Assembly: GCF_018383905.1 (NCBI RefSeq)
Contig: NZ_JAGYWA010000004.1
Coordinates: forward strand, 1 to 64,000
DNA length: 64,000 nucleotides
Direction: 5' to 3'
From: Flavobacterium branchiicola
GTDB lineage: Bacteria; Bacteroidota; Bacteroidia; Flavobacteriales; Flavobacteriaceae
Positions within the stretch are counted from its first letter, which is position 1; each line of letters begins with the position of its first letter. The translations under genes and the position numbers were made by a program. Below the pieces are notes generated by a model. It saw only the letters and a list, made by a program, of their open reading frames with translations, made no database searches and was not told the origin of the DNA. Shown piece by piece: positions 16,956 to 26,020 of the stretch.

Positions 16956-18200
16956 TTATTCATAACGTAAAGCTTCGATAGGATCTAATTTTGAAGCTTT
17001 AATTGCCGGATATAACCCGGAAACTATAGCAACCATAAAACTGGTCGCAAAGGCAGCAAAAATTGCCATCCACGGAATTACGAATGCAAAATTCATTATG
17101 CCTGCAAAAGCAAATCCAATTAAAATTCCCAATACGATTCCTACTAAACCGCCAATTTGTCCAATTAATAAAGTTTCGATAAAAAACTGAACCGAAATGG
17201 TTACTTTTGTTGCGCCCAGAGCTTTACGAACACCAATTTCTCTTGTTCGTTCTGTAACAGACACAATCATAATATTCATTAAGGCAATTGAAGAGCCTAA
17301 AATGGTGATGATACTTATAATCCAGGAAGCCCATCCCAGGTATTTTGTAATTCCCAGAATTCTATTGATTAAATCATCGCTTCGGCCAATACCAAAATTA
17401 TTATCGCGAACCGGGCTCAGTTTACGAACTCTGCGCATGGTGCTTGTCGCATTGTCAGCCGCTTCGTCCAGAAGTTCTTTTTTAGAAACCATAACACTTA
17501 TGGTGTAATTTATATTTGGAGCCGTAAATAAAGAGCGTGCAACCTGAATAGGGATTAAAACCCTTAAATCCTGACTGTTTCCAAAAGTGGATCCTTTTTC
17601 TTTTAAAACGCCAATAACTTTAAATCGCGCACCGCGAATAGAGATTATTTTATCAATTGGATTAACATCTTTTAATAAACCTTTCTCAAAATCAGATCCA
17701 ACAACGCAGGAATAAGTATTGTTGTCAATATCAAACTGATTAAAACTTCTGCCAAGATTTATTTCTAAACCAGAATTGCTTATAAAATGTTCGTCGACAC
17801 CAACTACAGTAATTTCCGGATCTGTTTTTTGATCTAAATATTTTACTTCAGCTTTTGATGTTGCAGTAAAAGAAAGTGAAGTTTCGGTAAAAGGATATTT
17901 GTATTTGTTTTTGAAAGCAACAGCTTCCGGATAAGAAATTATCGGATTGATGACTTCACGTTCCTTTCCGCCACGATTTCTTACCGTATTTTCGTATTGA
18001 TTGATGTTAAAAGTATTTGCGCCCATTGAGGCAAAATTGGTAGAAACCGTGTTTTCAAGTGCGGTTACAACGGTTAGAATTCCTACCAAAGCAGTAATCC
18101 CGATAGCAATAATTAAAACAGTAAGAATGGTTCGCAGTAATTGTGTTTTGATAGAACCAAAAGCAATTCGGATATTTTCTTTAAATAATTTTAGCATCAT
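16956..18200 (-). CDS. MacB/FtsX-type ABC transporter permease
   Basis: About 414 residues from ATG 18200 (a TTG two codons earlier is less likely). One N-terminal span (LLRTILTVLIIAIGITALVG), a large periplasmic MacB core domain (about 45-270) and three C-terminal spans with ERTREIGVRKALGATK, the FtsX/MacB coupling motif. It should pair with an ATPase, but none is adjacent. Family members export or mechanically move lipoproteins, peptides or drugs across the envelope. Cargo unknown. Confidence 0.88.
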   Translation of the reverse strand: MMLKLFKENIRIAFGSIKTQLLRTILTVLIIAIGITALVGILTVVTALENTVSTNFASMGANTFNINQYENTVRNRGGKEREVINPIISYPEAVAFKNKYKYPFTETSLSFTATSKAEVKYLDQKTDPEITVVGVDEHFISNSGLEINLGRSFNQFDIDNNTYSCVVGSDFEKGLLKDVNPIDKIISIRGARFKVIGVLKEKGSTFGNSQDLRVLIPIQVARSLFTAPNINYTISVMVSKKELLDEAADNATSTMRRVRKLSPVRDNNFGIGRSDDLINRILGITKYLGWASWIISIITILGSSIALMNIMIVSVTERTREIGVRKALGATKVTISVQFFIETLLIGQIGGLVGIVLGILIGFAFAGIMNFAFVIPWMAIFAAFATSFMVAIVSGLYPAIKASKLDPIEALRYE

Positions 18201-18295
18201 GACCAATTTGTCACGAAAATACGGTTTTTGTTACAAGTTTGTTTTCGAAGTGTTATTATTTATTTTAAAAAGTAAGATATTTGCAGACGATTTAA

Positions 18296-18436
18296 ATTAA
18301 GTCGAAAGTTGGAAAGTCATAAAGTCGAAAGCGCAAGAACCAACAATCAAAAAAATCTAAAAATAAATTAATTTTAAAGGTTTTGTATTTTAGTTTCAAA
18401 GAAATCTAAAATCTAAAATCAACAATCTAAAATAAA
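18296..18436. repeat. simple-unit repeat block upstream of hisS
   Basis: Two runs of short-period sequence: TCGAAAGTTGGAAAGTCATA and onwards (period 8, about 18302-18335), and AAATCTAAAATCTAAAATCA with CAATCTAAAATAAA (period 7, about 18403-18436). Together they fill most of the gap before the hisS ATG at 18441. They belong in style with the other 7- and 8-bp ladders in this window. Confidence 0.6.
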
Positions 18437-18440
18437 AGAG

Positions 18441-19865
18441 ATGGCTTCAAAACCAAGTATTCCAAAAGGAACCAGAGATTTTTCACCAGCAGAGGTGTCA
18501 AAACGTCAATATATTATTCAGACTATAAAAGCTAATTTCGAGAAATTTGGTTTTCAGCCAATCGAAACACCTTCGTTTGAAAATTCAGATACTTTGATGG
18601 GAAAATATGGTGAAGAAGGGGATCGTCTAATTTTTAAAATATTAAATTCAGGTAATTTTTTCTACAATAAAAGTAAGATCGAATTGCCGGAATCAATTGA
18701 AGAATTACAGCTAAATTCTGCTGAAAAAATAACTTTAGAGCAAAGAATTGAGTTGAATAAATTCACAGGAAAAATTTCTGAAAAAGCTTTACGTTACGAT
18801 TTAACAGTTCCGTTTGCAAGATATGTAGTGCAGCACCAAAGCGAAATTGAATTTCCTTTCAAAAGATATCAAATTCAACCCGTTTGGAGAGCAGATAATC
18901 CGCAAAAAGGGCGTTTTAGAGAGTTTTTTCAGTGCGATGCCGATGTAGTAGGTTCAAAATCATTATGGCAGGAAGTAGAATTAGTTCAATTGTACGATAC
19001 TGTTTTTACTTCTTTAGGTTTAGAAGGTGTGACAATCAAAATCAATAACAGAAAAATTTTATCTGGAATTGCCGAGGTAATTGGCGCTTCAGATAAATTA
19101 ATCGATTTTACAGTTGCTCTTGATAAACTAGATAAGATTGGTGAAGACGGGGTTAAAAAAGAAATGATCGAAAAAGGTGTTTCTGAGGAAGCTTTGGTAA
19201 AAGTGCAGCCGCTTTTTAGTTTTACAGGAACATTTTCAGATAAAATTAATCAGCTTTCAGATTTATTGTCAACTTCAGAAGAAGGAATGAAAGGAGTTGA
19301 AGAGCTTAAATTTATTTGTGACAATGTGGCGTCTTTAGGATTATCTACAGCAACTTTAGATCTTGATGTGACTTTGGCGCGTGGTTTAAATTATTATACC
19401 GGAGCTATTTTTGAAGTTGCAGCACCAAAAACGGTTGCAATGGGTTCTATTGGTGGTGGCGGAAGATACGACGATTTGACTGGTATTTTTGGTTTGAAAA
19501 ATATGAGCGGCGTTGGGATTTCTTTTGGATTAGATCGAATTTATTTAGTTTTAGAAGAATTGCAATTGTTTCCTGAAACTGTTTCTGCAACATCAAAAGC
19601 TATGTTTATCAATTCTGGAGATGCAGAAGCTTTGTATGCTTCAAAAGCAATTCAGCAATTAAGAAAAGAAAATATAAAAGTAGAATTGTATCCTGATAAT
19701 GTAAAAATGGGGAAACAATTTCAATATGCAGATAAGCGCTTAATTCCGTTTGCGGTAATTGCCGGAGATCAGGAAATGGCTTCAAACTCGTATACACTTA
19801 AAAATTTAGTGACAGGAGAACAGGTTTCTGTTGATTTTGACGGATTGAAAAACGCTTTGCTTTAA
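18441..19865 (+). CDS. hisS: histidyl-tRNA synthetase
   Basis: 474 residues, longer than the roughly 424 of E. coli because of an insertion after motif 1 (about residues 70-115). Motifs: [19 protein letters not shown]-like [23 protein letters not shown], and the HisA region [33 protein letters not shown] and [17 protein letters not shown] are class II motif 3. It charges tRNA-His in the cytoplasm. The C-terminal anticodon-binding domain (from about 375) is complete. A tRNA-Trp gene lies downstream. Confidence 0.96.
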   Translation: MASKPSIPKGTRDFSPAEVSKRQYIIQTIKANFEKFGFQPIETPSFENSDTLMGKYGEEGDRLIFKILNSGNFFYNKSKIELPESIEELQLNSAEKITLEQRIELNKFTGKISEKALRYDLTVPFARYVVQHQSEIEFPFKRYQIQPVWRADNPQKGRFREFFQCDADVVGSKSLWQEVELVQLYDTVFTSLGLEGVTIKINNRKILSGIAEVIGASDKLIDFTVALDKLDKIGEDGVKKEMIEKGVSEEALVKVQPLFSFTGTFSDKINQLSDLLSTSEEGMKGVEELKFICDNVASLGLSTATLDLDVTLARGLNYYTGAIFEVAAPKTVAMGSIGGGGRYDDLTGIFGLKNMSGVGISFGLDRIYLVLEELQLFPETVSATSKAMFINSGDAEALYASKAIQQLRKENIKVELYPDNVKMGKQFQYADKRLIPFAVIAGDQEMASNSYTLKNLVTGEQVSVDFDGLKNALL

Positions 19866-19999
19866 AATTATATAAAAGTTTTAAGAGTTATAGTTTTGAT
19901 TCTTAAATAGATTGGTTTTTATCTCTTAAAATCTTTGTAAATCGATAAGAAATAAATTGCCAGTAAAGAAAAAAAGCTTTTAATTTGCGGCCTTGAGTT

Positions 20000-20070
20000 A
20001 CGGGCGTAGTTCAAGGGTAGAATAGCGGTCTCCAAAACCGTTGATGGGGGTTCGAATCCCTCCGCCCGTG
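20000..20070 (+). tRNA. tRNA-Trp (anticodon CCA)
   Basis: The 7-bp acceptor stem ACGGGCG (20000-20006) pairs with CGCCCGT (20063-20069), with discriminator G at 20070. The anticodon arm 20025-20041 has loop CTCCAAA with CCA at 20032-20034. The T arm GGGGGTTCGAATCCCT is canonical. The 3' CCA is not encoded. It is a solitary tRNA between hisS and grpE. Confidence 0.97.
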
Positions 20071-20093
20071 CAATTAAAATAGTATAAGCATAA

Positions 20094-20128
20094 AAAAAAG
20101 CTTCGTCTCTATAGGCGAAGCTTTTTTT
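20094..20128 (+). terminator. terminator after tRNA-Trp
   Basis: AAGCTTCG (20098-20105) pairs with CGAAGCTT (20116-20123), flanked by an A run and a T run, 25 bp after the tRNA. Confidence 0.85.
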
Positions 20129-20313
20129 AATATAAGGTAAATTTGAATTAATAATTATTTATAAGGCCTAAGCCAACCCTTAAATTCAACTTTGATAGGT
20201 AATAATTTGCCTCTCAAATGTACAACAACTAAAACGTAATAGTCTTAAAATTATAATAAATTTTTATTGACTAGGTTTGCTTTTTAAAGGTCTAATAATT
20301 AATAAAGTGACAA

Positions 20314-20346
20314 TTTGACATTTTATAAGATTTGGCAGTACTTTTG
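20314..20346 (+). promoter_or_regulatory. grpE promoter
   Basis: TTTG (20314-20317), a 21-bp spacer and TACTTTTG (20339-20346) match the Bacteroidetes promoter well. The implied transcript start near 20352 lies after the TTG at 20332, so grpE cannot start there and ATG 20368 is preferred. No CIRCE-type heat-shock operator was seen. Confidence 0.7.
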
Positions 20347-20367
20347 CAATCACAAAAAGGAATAAAA

Positions 20368-20946
20368 ATGAAGTTTAAGAATATTTTTAAAAATAAAAGT
20401 AATATGACTACGGAAAATACAGAATTCGATCAGGAATTAGACGATGTAACGTTAGAGAACAATGCCAACGGTGAGCAGTTAATTGTTGAAGAATTAAGTG
20501 TTGAGGAGCAATTAGCTAAAGACTTGGCGCACGAAAAAGATAAGTTTTTGAGATTATTTGCTGAATTTGAAAATTACAAAAAAAGAACTTCAAAAGAGCG
20601 TCTTGAATTATTTAAAACAGCAAACCAAGAAGTTTTATTGGCAATGCTTCCAGTTTTAGATGATTTTGACAGAGCTGCAGTAGAAATCAACAAATCTGAC
20701 GATGAAAACCTTAAAAAAGGAGTAGAGTTAATTCATGAAAAACTGAAAAGCACTTTAGTTTCTAAAGGTTTAGAGCAAGTTGAAATTCAGGCAGGGGATG
20801 CTTTTAATGCTGATGTTGCAGAAGCAATCACGCAAATCCCGGCTCCATCTGACAAACTGAAAGGAAAAATTGTTGATGTTATTGAAAAAGGATACAAATT
20901 AGGAGACAAAATTATTCGTTTCCCTAAAGTTGTTGTTGGAAACTAA
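20368..20946 (+). CDS. grpE: nucleotide exchange factor GrpE
   Basis: 192 residues from ATG 20368 (a second ATG at 20404 is possible). The acidic N-terminus and long coiled coil (EEQLAKDLAHEKDKFLRLFA) are followed by EFENYKKRTSKERLELF, LPVLDDFDRA and the beta-wing motif ending GYKLGDKIIRFPKVVVGN. GrpE dimers release ADP from DnaK. dnaJ follows 78 nt downstream; dnaK is not in the window. Confidence 0.95.
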   Translation: MKFKNIFKNKSNMTTENTEFDQELDDVTLENNANGEQLIVEELSVEEQLAKDLAHEKDKFLRLFAEFENYKKRTSKERLELFKTANQEVLLAMLPVLDDFDRAAVEINKSDDENLKKGVELIHEKLKSTLVSKGLEQVEIQAGDAFNADVAEAITQIPAPSDKLKGKIVDVIEKGYKLGDKIIRFPKVVVGN

Positions 20947-21024
20947 AATGCAAGTAAGGTTCTGTAGGACAGTTTTTTAAATTGGAATGTAGAATTTTTT
21001 AAGTATTGGAATTTAACCTAAATT

Positions 21025-22134
21025 ATGAAAAAAGATTTTTACGAAATACTAGGCATTTCAAAAAGTGCTGATGCTGCTGAAATTAAAAAAGCATACCGAA
21101 AAAGTGCTTTAAAATATCACCCGGATAAAAATCCAGGCGACAAAGAGGCAGAAGAAAACTTTAAATTAGCTGCAGAAGCTTATGAAGTTTTAAGTGATCC
21201 GAACAAAAAAGCGAAGTATGATCAATATGGTCATCAGGCTTTTGATGGCTCTGGCGGTTTTGGCGGAGGTCATGGCGGTATGAATATGGATGACATTTTC
21301 AGCCAGTTTGGTGATATTTTTGGTGGTGGATTTGGCGGTTTCGGAGGCGGAGGCGGAGGTCCTCGTCGCGCTAAAGGAAGCAATCTTCGAATTAAAGTTA
21401 AATTGACTTTAGAAGAAATTGCAAATGGAGTTGAGAAAAAAGTTAAAGTAAAACGTAAAGTTCAGGCCAAAGGTGTAACCTATAAAACTTGTACCACTTG
21501 TAATGGTCAGGGTCAGGTTATGCGTGTAACCAACACTATTTTAGGAAGAATGCAATCTGCATCTACTTGTCCTACTTGTGGAGGTTCTGGTCAGATTTTA
21601 GATAAAAAACCTTCTGAGGCAGATGCACAAGGAATGGTTCAGGAAGATGAAACAGTATCAATCAAAATTCCTGCGGGAGTTGTTGACGGAATGCAGTTGA
21701 AAGTTTCTAACAAAGGTAACGATGCTCCCGGAAATAGTATTCCTGGTGATTTAATCGTTGCAATTGAAGAAGTTGAGCATGAATTCCTGAAACGTGAAGG
21801 TGAAAACGTTCATTATGATTTATACATCAGTTTCCCTGAAGCAGTTTTGGGAGCTTCAAAAGATATTGAAGCAATCAACGGAAAAGTTCGTATTAAATTA
21901 GAAGAAGGAATTCAGTCTGGAAAAATCTTAAGATTAAAAGGAAAAGGAATTCCAAGTTTAAATGGTTACGGAAGTGGTGATTTACTAGTTCACGTAAATG
22001 TTTGGACTCCAAAAACATTAAATAAAGAACAAAAACAATTCTTTGAAAATGCTTTAACCGACGAACACTTTGTTCCAAGTCCGGAGAAATCAGAGAAATC
22101 GTTTTTTGAGAAAGTAAAAGATATGTTTTCATAA
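21025..22134 (+). CDS. dnaJ: DnaJ co-chaperone with a half-size zinc domain
   Basis: 369 residues. The J domain (1-70) has HPDKNPGD with HPD at 32-34, followed by a Gly/Phe region (75-115) and CTDs I/II. The zinc domain has only two CxxCxGxG motifs, CTTCNGQG (156-163) and CPTCGGSG (182-189), instead of four. By spacing they match motifs 2 and 3 of E. coli DnaJ (zinc site II), so motifs 1 and 4 (site I) are missing. The protein stimulates DnaK ATPase and delivers substrates. It is transcribed with grpE and followed by a strong terminator. Confidence 0.95.
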   Translation: MKKDFYEILGISKSADAAEIKKAYRKSALKYHPDKNPGDKEAEENFKLAAEAYEVLSDPNKKAKYDQYGHQAFDGSGGFGGGHGGMNMDDIFSQFGDIFGGGFGGFGGGGGGPRRAKGSNLRIKVKLTLEEIANGVEKKVKVKRKVQAKGVTYKTCTTCNGQGQVMRVTNTILGRMQSASTCPTCGGSGQILDKKPSEADAQGMVQEDETVSIKIPAGVVDGMQLKVSNKGNDAPGNSIPGDLIVAIEEVEHEFLKREGENVHYDLYISFPEAVLGASKDIEAINGKVRIKLEEGIQSGKILRLKGKGIPSLNGYGSGDLLVHVNVWTPKTLNKEQKQFFENALTDEHFVPSPEKSEKSFFEKVKDMFS

Positions 22135-22168
22135 TCGAAACTTTTTCTAAGATGTTCAGATAAATATA

Positions 22169-22206
22169 AAAACCCATTCTAGTGCAAATTAGAATGGGTT
22201 TTTTGC
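22169..22206 (+). terminator. terminator of grpE-dnaJ
   Basis: AACCCATTCT (22171-22180) pairs with AGAATGGGTT (22191-22200), followed by a T run. Confidence 0.88.
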
Positions 22207-22296
22207 GTAAAACAACGCAATTTCGCTTCGAATTATTTACTTTTACACTCGCTGAGCCACAATGGGTAAAGTGACAGAGAAAATCTAAAAAACAAA

Positions 22297-23226
22297 ATGA
22301 GCAACTTACTTGAAGTACATAAAGTCGTAAAACAATATGGCGATTATGTAGCGCTTAACGAAGTTTCATTAAATGTGCCAAAAGGCAGTATATATGGACT
22401 TTTGGGTCCTAATGGAGCAGGAAAAACTTCCCTTATCAGAATTATAAATCAAATTACAATGCCAGACAGTGGTGAAGTAATTTTGGATGGAGAAAGATTG
22501 CAGCCAAAACACGTGCAGACAATTGGATATCTTCCGGAAGAACGTGGTTTGTACAGTTCGATGAAAGTAGGCGAGCAATGTTTGTATCTGGCACAAATGA
22601 AAGGTCTTTCTAAAGCCGAAGCCAAAAAACAATTGGATTACTGGTTCGATCGTTTAGGAATCCAAGGTTGGTGGAACAAGAAAATTCAGGAACTTTCTAA
22701 AGGAATGGCGCAAAAAATTCAGTTTGTAGTTTGTGTTTTGCATAAACCGAAACTGCTAATTTTTGACGAACCATTTTCGGGTTTTGATCCCGTAAATGCC
22801 AATGTGATTAAAGATGAAATTCTGGCATTAAAAGAACAAGGCTCAACTATTATTTTCTCTACTCACCGAATGGAAAGCGTTGAAGAACTTTGTGACCACA
22901 TCGCGTTAATTCACAAATCAAATAAATTGATTGAGGGAAAAGTTGGTGATGTAAAACGCCAGTTTAAAACCAATAGTTTTGAAGTTGGAATCCTGACAAG
23001 CAATGTTGAAGGTTTGATGTATGATATTACACAAAAATTCACTGTTTCTCCGGCTAATTTTAAATCCTTAAACGATGATTTAAAATTAAATATTCAAATT
23101 GGAGATGCAACACCAAATGAATTATTGAATATATTGACGCAACGCGGACAAGTAACGCATTTCGTTGAAAAAATTCCGAGTGTAAACGATATTTTTATTC
23201 AAACGGTAACTGAAAACAAAGTTTAA
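22297..23226 (+). CDS. ABC transporter ATP-binding protein (NatA-like)
   Basis: 309 residues. Walker A GPNGAGKTS (about 37-45), Q-loop IGYLPEERGLY, signature LSKGMAQKIQ, Walker B LLIFDEPFSGFDP and the H-loop STHRMESVEE are all present. The C-terminal 80 residues are an accessory domain typical of the NatA/YhaQ group. It energises the permease encoded 78 nt downstream. The pair may export sodium or other substrates as NatAB does; the substrate is inferred. Confidence 0.9.
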   Translation: MSNLLEVHKVVKQYGDYVALNEVSLNVPKGSIYGLLGPNGAGKTSLIRIINQITMPDSGEVILDGERLQPKHVQTIGYLPEERGLYSSMKVGEQCLYLAQMKGLSKAEAKKQLDYWFDRLGIQGWWNKKIQELSKGMAQKIQFVVCVLHKPKLLIFDEPFSGFDPVNANVIKDEILALKEQGSTIIFSTHRMESVEELCDHIALIHKSNKLIEGKVGDVKRQFKTNSFEVGILTSNVEGLMYDITQKFTVSPANFKSLNDDLKLNIQIGDATPNELLNILTQRGQVTHFVEKIPSVNDIFIQTVTENKV

Positions 23227-23227
23227 A

Positions 23228-23296
23228 AATTCCAATATAGAAATTCCAAAATCCAAGCCTGTAAAATTGGAATTTGGGATTTGAAATTTGAAAATT
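23228..23296. repeat. heptamer inverted-repeat ladder (AATTCCA unit)
   Basis: Left arm AATTCCA ATATAGA AATTCCA AAATCCA, short loop, right arm TGGAATT TGGGATT TGAAATT TGAAAAT: 7-bp units and their inverted counterparts, able to fold into an imperfect hairpin. It lies between the ATPase and permease genes of one ABC transporter. Confidence 0.7.
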
Positions 23297-23304
23297 AATT
23301 ATTT

Positions 23305-24621
23305 ATGAGTATCATCTCGTTGATTATAAAAAGAGAATTTATTGCCAAAGTCCGCAATAAATCTTTTGTTGTCATGACTTTTTTGAGTCCGCTTTTGTTT
23401 GTAGCGATAGCCGTTTTTATTGGCTATTTAAGTTCAATGAAAGCCGAAACCAAACGTATTGCCATTCATGATGAAACCGGACTTTTTGCGGCCGATTTTT
23501 TAAAAGAAAATAAAAAAGGTTCAGAATTTAAATATTATAATTTATCTGAAATAGACGTAAAAGCTTTAAAGGATAGTATTACAAAAGAAAATTTCAGTGG
23601 TTTAATTGTTATTCCAAAAACAAATTCAGCAAAAGATTTAGAAAGTAAAATCGAATTTATTTCAAATAACAGCCCGAGTATTTCTTTTGTTGAAAATACA
23701 CAGGATATTATTGGAGCAAAAATTACAAAGCTGAATCTGGAGAGCGCCAAATTAGATACTCTGGCTATTCAGAAAGCACAATCAGCGGTTAATATTCATT
23801 TAGTGAAAGCTTCGGGCGAAGAAAGTCTGAAAGGTTTAAATGAAATTAAAATTGCGATTGGTGGCGCTTTTGGTTATCTGATTATGATGTTTATTATCAT
23901 TTACGGAAATATGGTAATGCGTAGTGTAATCGAAGAGAAAACAAACCGAATTATCGAAATCATTATTTCATCGGTAAAACCATTTCAGTTAATGATTGGT
24001 AAAATTGTTGGAACTTCGTTAGCGGGAATTTTACAATTCATGATTTGGGCTATTATTGGTTTAGGATTAATGTTTGCAGCTTCGGCATTTTTTGGAGTTA
24101 ATGTTGGTCCAACAGCCAGGATATCACCAGAATTAATGCAATCTGCGCAACATGAACTTTCGGGATCTGCGCAAATGTATATTGCCGAATTATGGAATCT
24201 GCCAATTGCCAGTATTATTATTGGTTTTGTAGTTTATTTTATTGGAGGGTATTTTCTGTATAGTTCATTTTACGCAGCAATTGGAGCAGCCGTTGACAAT
24301 CAAACTGATTCTCAGCAATTTTTGTTGCCAATTTTAATGCCGCTTATTTTAAGTGTTTACATCGGATTTTTTACAGTAGTAAATGATCCGCACGGAACAG
24401 TTGCGGTTGCATTTTCAATGATTCCGCTTACATCGCCAATTGTGATGCTAATGCGTATTCCGTTTGGTGTGCCGTGGTGGCAAATTGCAATTTCGGTATC
24501 ATTATTGTTTGCTACATTTTTCCTTGTTGTGTGGTTCGCTGCAAAAATCTACCGCGTAGGTATTTTAATGTACGGCAAAAAACCAACCTGGAAAGAATTG
24601 TATAAGTGGCTTAAATATTAA
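23305..24621 (+). CDS. ABC transporter permease (NatB-like)
   Basis: 438 residues. The N-terminal IKREFIAKVRNKSFVVMTFLSPLLF is the ABC-2 permease start with the first span. A periplasmic domain (about 50-185) is followed by five to six spans with the conserved VIEEKTNRIIEIIISSVKPF and LMIGKIVGTSLAGI. This is the NatB/YhaP layout and pairs with the ATPase immediately upstream. It is an exporter by family; substrate unknown. Confidence 0.9.
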   Translation: MSIISLIIKREFIAKVRNKSFVVMTFLSPLLFVAIAVFIGYLSSMKAETKRIAIHDETGLFAADFLKENKKGSEFKYYNLSEIDVKALKDSITKENFSGLIVIPKTNSAKDLESKIEFISNNSPSISFVENTQDIIGAKITKLNLESAKLDTLAIQKAQSAVNIHLVKASGEESLKGLNEIKIAIGGAFGYLIMMFIIIYGNMVMRSVIEEKTNRIIEIIISSVKPFQLMIGKIVGTSLAGILQFMIWAIIGLGLMFAASAFFGVNVGPTARISPELMQSAQHELSGSAQMYIAELWNLPIASIIIGFVVYFIGGYFLYSSFYAAIGAAVDNQTDSQQFLLPILMPLILSVYIGFFTVVNDPHGTVAVAFSMIPLTSPIVMLMRIPFGVPWWQIAISVSLLFATFFLVVWFAAKIYRVGILMYGKKPTWKELYKWLKY

Positions 24622-24625
24622 TTTT

Positions 24626-24716
24626 TTAAGGTGCTAAGGTTCTAAGGTGCTGAGATGCTAAGGCTTCTCTTGAAAAAGCCTCAGAACCTTAGTACCTTAG
24701 AACCTCAGAACCTTTA
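24626..24716. repeat. octamer inverted-repeat ladder (CTAAGRTN unit), copy 1
   Basis: Left arm of five 8-bp units (TTAAGGTG, CTAAGGTT, CTAAGGTG, CTGAGATG, CTAAGGCT), an 11-nt loop, then five inverse units (AGCCTCAG, AACCTTAG, TACCTTAG, AACCTCAG, AACCTTTA). The arms pair imperfectly because individual units differ at fixed positions. It ends 7 nt before the next ATG, filling the whole gap between permease and response regulator. Confidence 0.8.
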
Positions 24717-24723
24717 AAAAAAA

Positions 24724-25887
24724 ATGAGTAAAATACTAATTATAGAAGACGAAGCAGCGATCAGAAGAGTTTTGGTAAAAATCTTATCAGAAGAAAATGA
24801 TTCGTATCAGGTTGAAGAAGCTGAAGATGGAGTTGCCGGACTTGAAAAAATAAAAAACAACGACTACGATTTGGTTTTGTGTGATATCAAAATGCCAAAA
24901 ATGGATGGTGTTGAGGTTTTGGAAGAAGCGAAAAAGATAAAACCTGAAATTCCGATGGTGATGATTTCCGGTCACGGTGATATGGAAACGGCAATTCATA
25001 CCATGCGTTTGGGAGCTTTTGATTATATTTCAAAACCGCCAGATTTGAATCGTTTGTTGAATACGGTTCGTAATGCTTTAGATAAAAAACAATTAGTAGT
25101 TGAAAATAAAATTCTAAAGAAAAAAGTTAGCAAAAACTACGAAATGATAGGCGACAGCGAATCTATTAATCACATTAAAGTGATGATTGATAAAGTGGCG
25201 CCAACTGAAGCGAGAGTTTTGATTACGGGACCAAACGGAACCGGAAAAGAATTGGTAGCGCATCAATTGCATGAAAAAAGTGAACGTTCCGGTTTTCCTT
25301 TAATCGAAGTAAACTGTGCGGCGATTCCGAGTGAATTGATTGAAAGCGAACTATTCGGACACGTAAAAGGTGCTTTTACATCGGCAGTGAAAGATCGTGC
25401 AGGAAAGTTTGAAGCAGCTGACAAAGGAACTATTTTTCTGGATGAAATTGGTGATATGAGTCTTTCGGCGCAAGCCAAAGTTTTACGTGCTTTACAAGAA
25501 AGTATGATTACAAGAGTGGGGGCTGACAAAGACATTAAAGTTGATGTTCGTGTTGTTGCGGCGACGAATAAAGATTTAAAAACAGAAATTGCCGAAGGCC
25601 GTTTCCGTGAAGATTTATACCATCGTCTGGCTGTAATTTTAATTAAAGTTCCGCCGTTGAATGAAAGACGTGATGATATTCCGGCTTTGATTTTGCATTT
25701 TGCTCAAAAAATTGCTTTAGAACAAGGAAATGCGGTTAAAGTATTTTCGATTCAGGCGATAAAATTATTACAGGAATACGACTGGACAGGAAATATTCGC
25801 GAGCTTCGTAATGTGATCGAAAGATTAATCATTTTAGGAGGAAATGAAATTTCAGAAGGAGATGTAAAAATGTTCGCAAGCAAATAG
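24724..25887 (+). CDS. sigma-54 activator response regulator without DNA-binding domain
   Basis: 387 residues. Receiver domain 1-120 with phospho-acceptor D54 (VLCDIKMP), then the AAA+ sigma-54 activation domain: Walker A GPNGTGKE (169-176), Walker B GTIFLDEIGDM and the arginine-finger region. The sigma-54 contact loop reads GAFTSA (216-221) rather than GAFTGA. The chain ends right after the AAA+ lid (EISEGDVKMFASK), with no Fis-type helix-turn-helix, so it may act from solution as some HTH-less activators do. No histidine kinase is adjacent. Confidence 0.88.
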   Translation: MSKILIIEDEAAIRRVLVKILSEENDSYQVEEAEDGVAGLEKIKNNDYDLVLCDIKMPKMDGVEVLEEAKKIKPEIPMVMISGHGDMETAIHTMRLGAFDYISKPPDLNRLLNTVRNALDKKQLVVENKILKKKVSKNYEMIGDSESINHIKVMIDKVAPTEARVLITGPNGTGKELVAHQLHEKSERSGFPLIEVNCAAIPSELIESELFGHVKGAFTSAVKDRAGKFEAADKGTIFLDEIGDMSLSAQAKVLRALQESMITRVGADKDIKVDVRVVAATNKDLKTEIAEGRFREDLYHRLAVILIKVPPLNERRDDIPALILHFAQKIALEQGNAVKVFSIQAIKLLQEYDWTGNIRELRNVIERLIILGGNEISEGDVKMFASK

Positions 25888-25892
25888 AATGC

Positions 25893-26011
25893 TTCGCGCT
25901 TTAGGCTTTAAGCAGTAAGCTATAAGTCTTTAAAGAGCCTACTGCTTAAAGCTTAAGGTATTGAAAATATAAATAATTTTTGCTTATAGCGTATAGCTTA
26001 AAGCTTAAAGC
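25893..26011. repeat. heptamer ladder (AGCTTAA unit)
   Basis: Left arm AGGCTTTAAGCAGTAAGC (about 25903-25920) pairs with GCCTACTGCTTAAAGCTT (about 25938-25955). A third, unpaired run TGCTTAT AGCGTAT AGCTTAA AGCTTAA AGCATAA (25981 on) repeats with period 7 up to the next ATG. It fills the gap between the response regulator and the half DEAD-box gene. Confidence 0.65.
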
Positions 26012-26020
26012 ATAAAAAAA

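Noticed and set aside
20332..20367. Longer GrpE start at TTG 20332
   Set aside because: The codon lies within the promoter (-7 at 20339-20346), upstream of the probable transcript start.
24626..24716. Short regular units resembling a CRISPR array
   Set aside because: Units are 8 bp with no spacers, and the two halves are inverted; no cas gene is present in the window.
25888..26020. A frameshifted DNA-binding domain after the sigma-54 activator
   Set aside because: The gap consists of heptamer repeats with no Fis-like helix-turn-helix in any frame.
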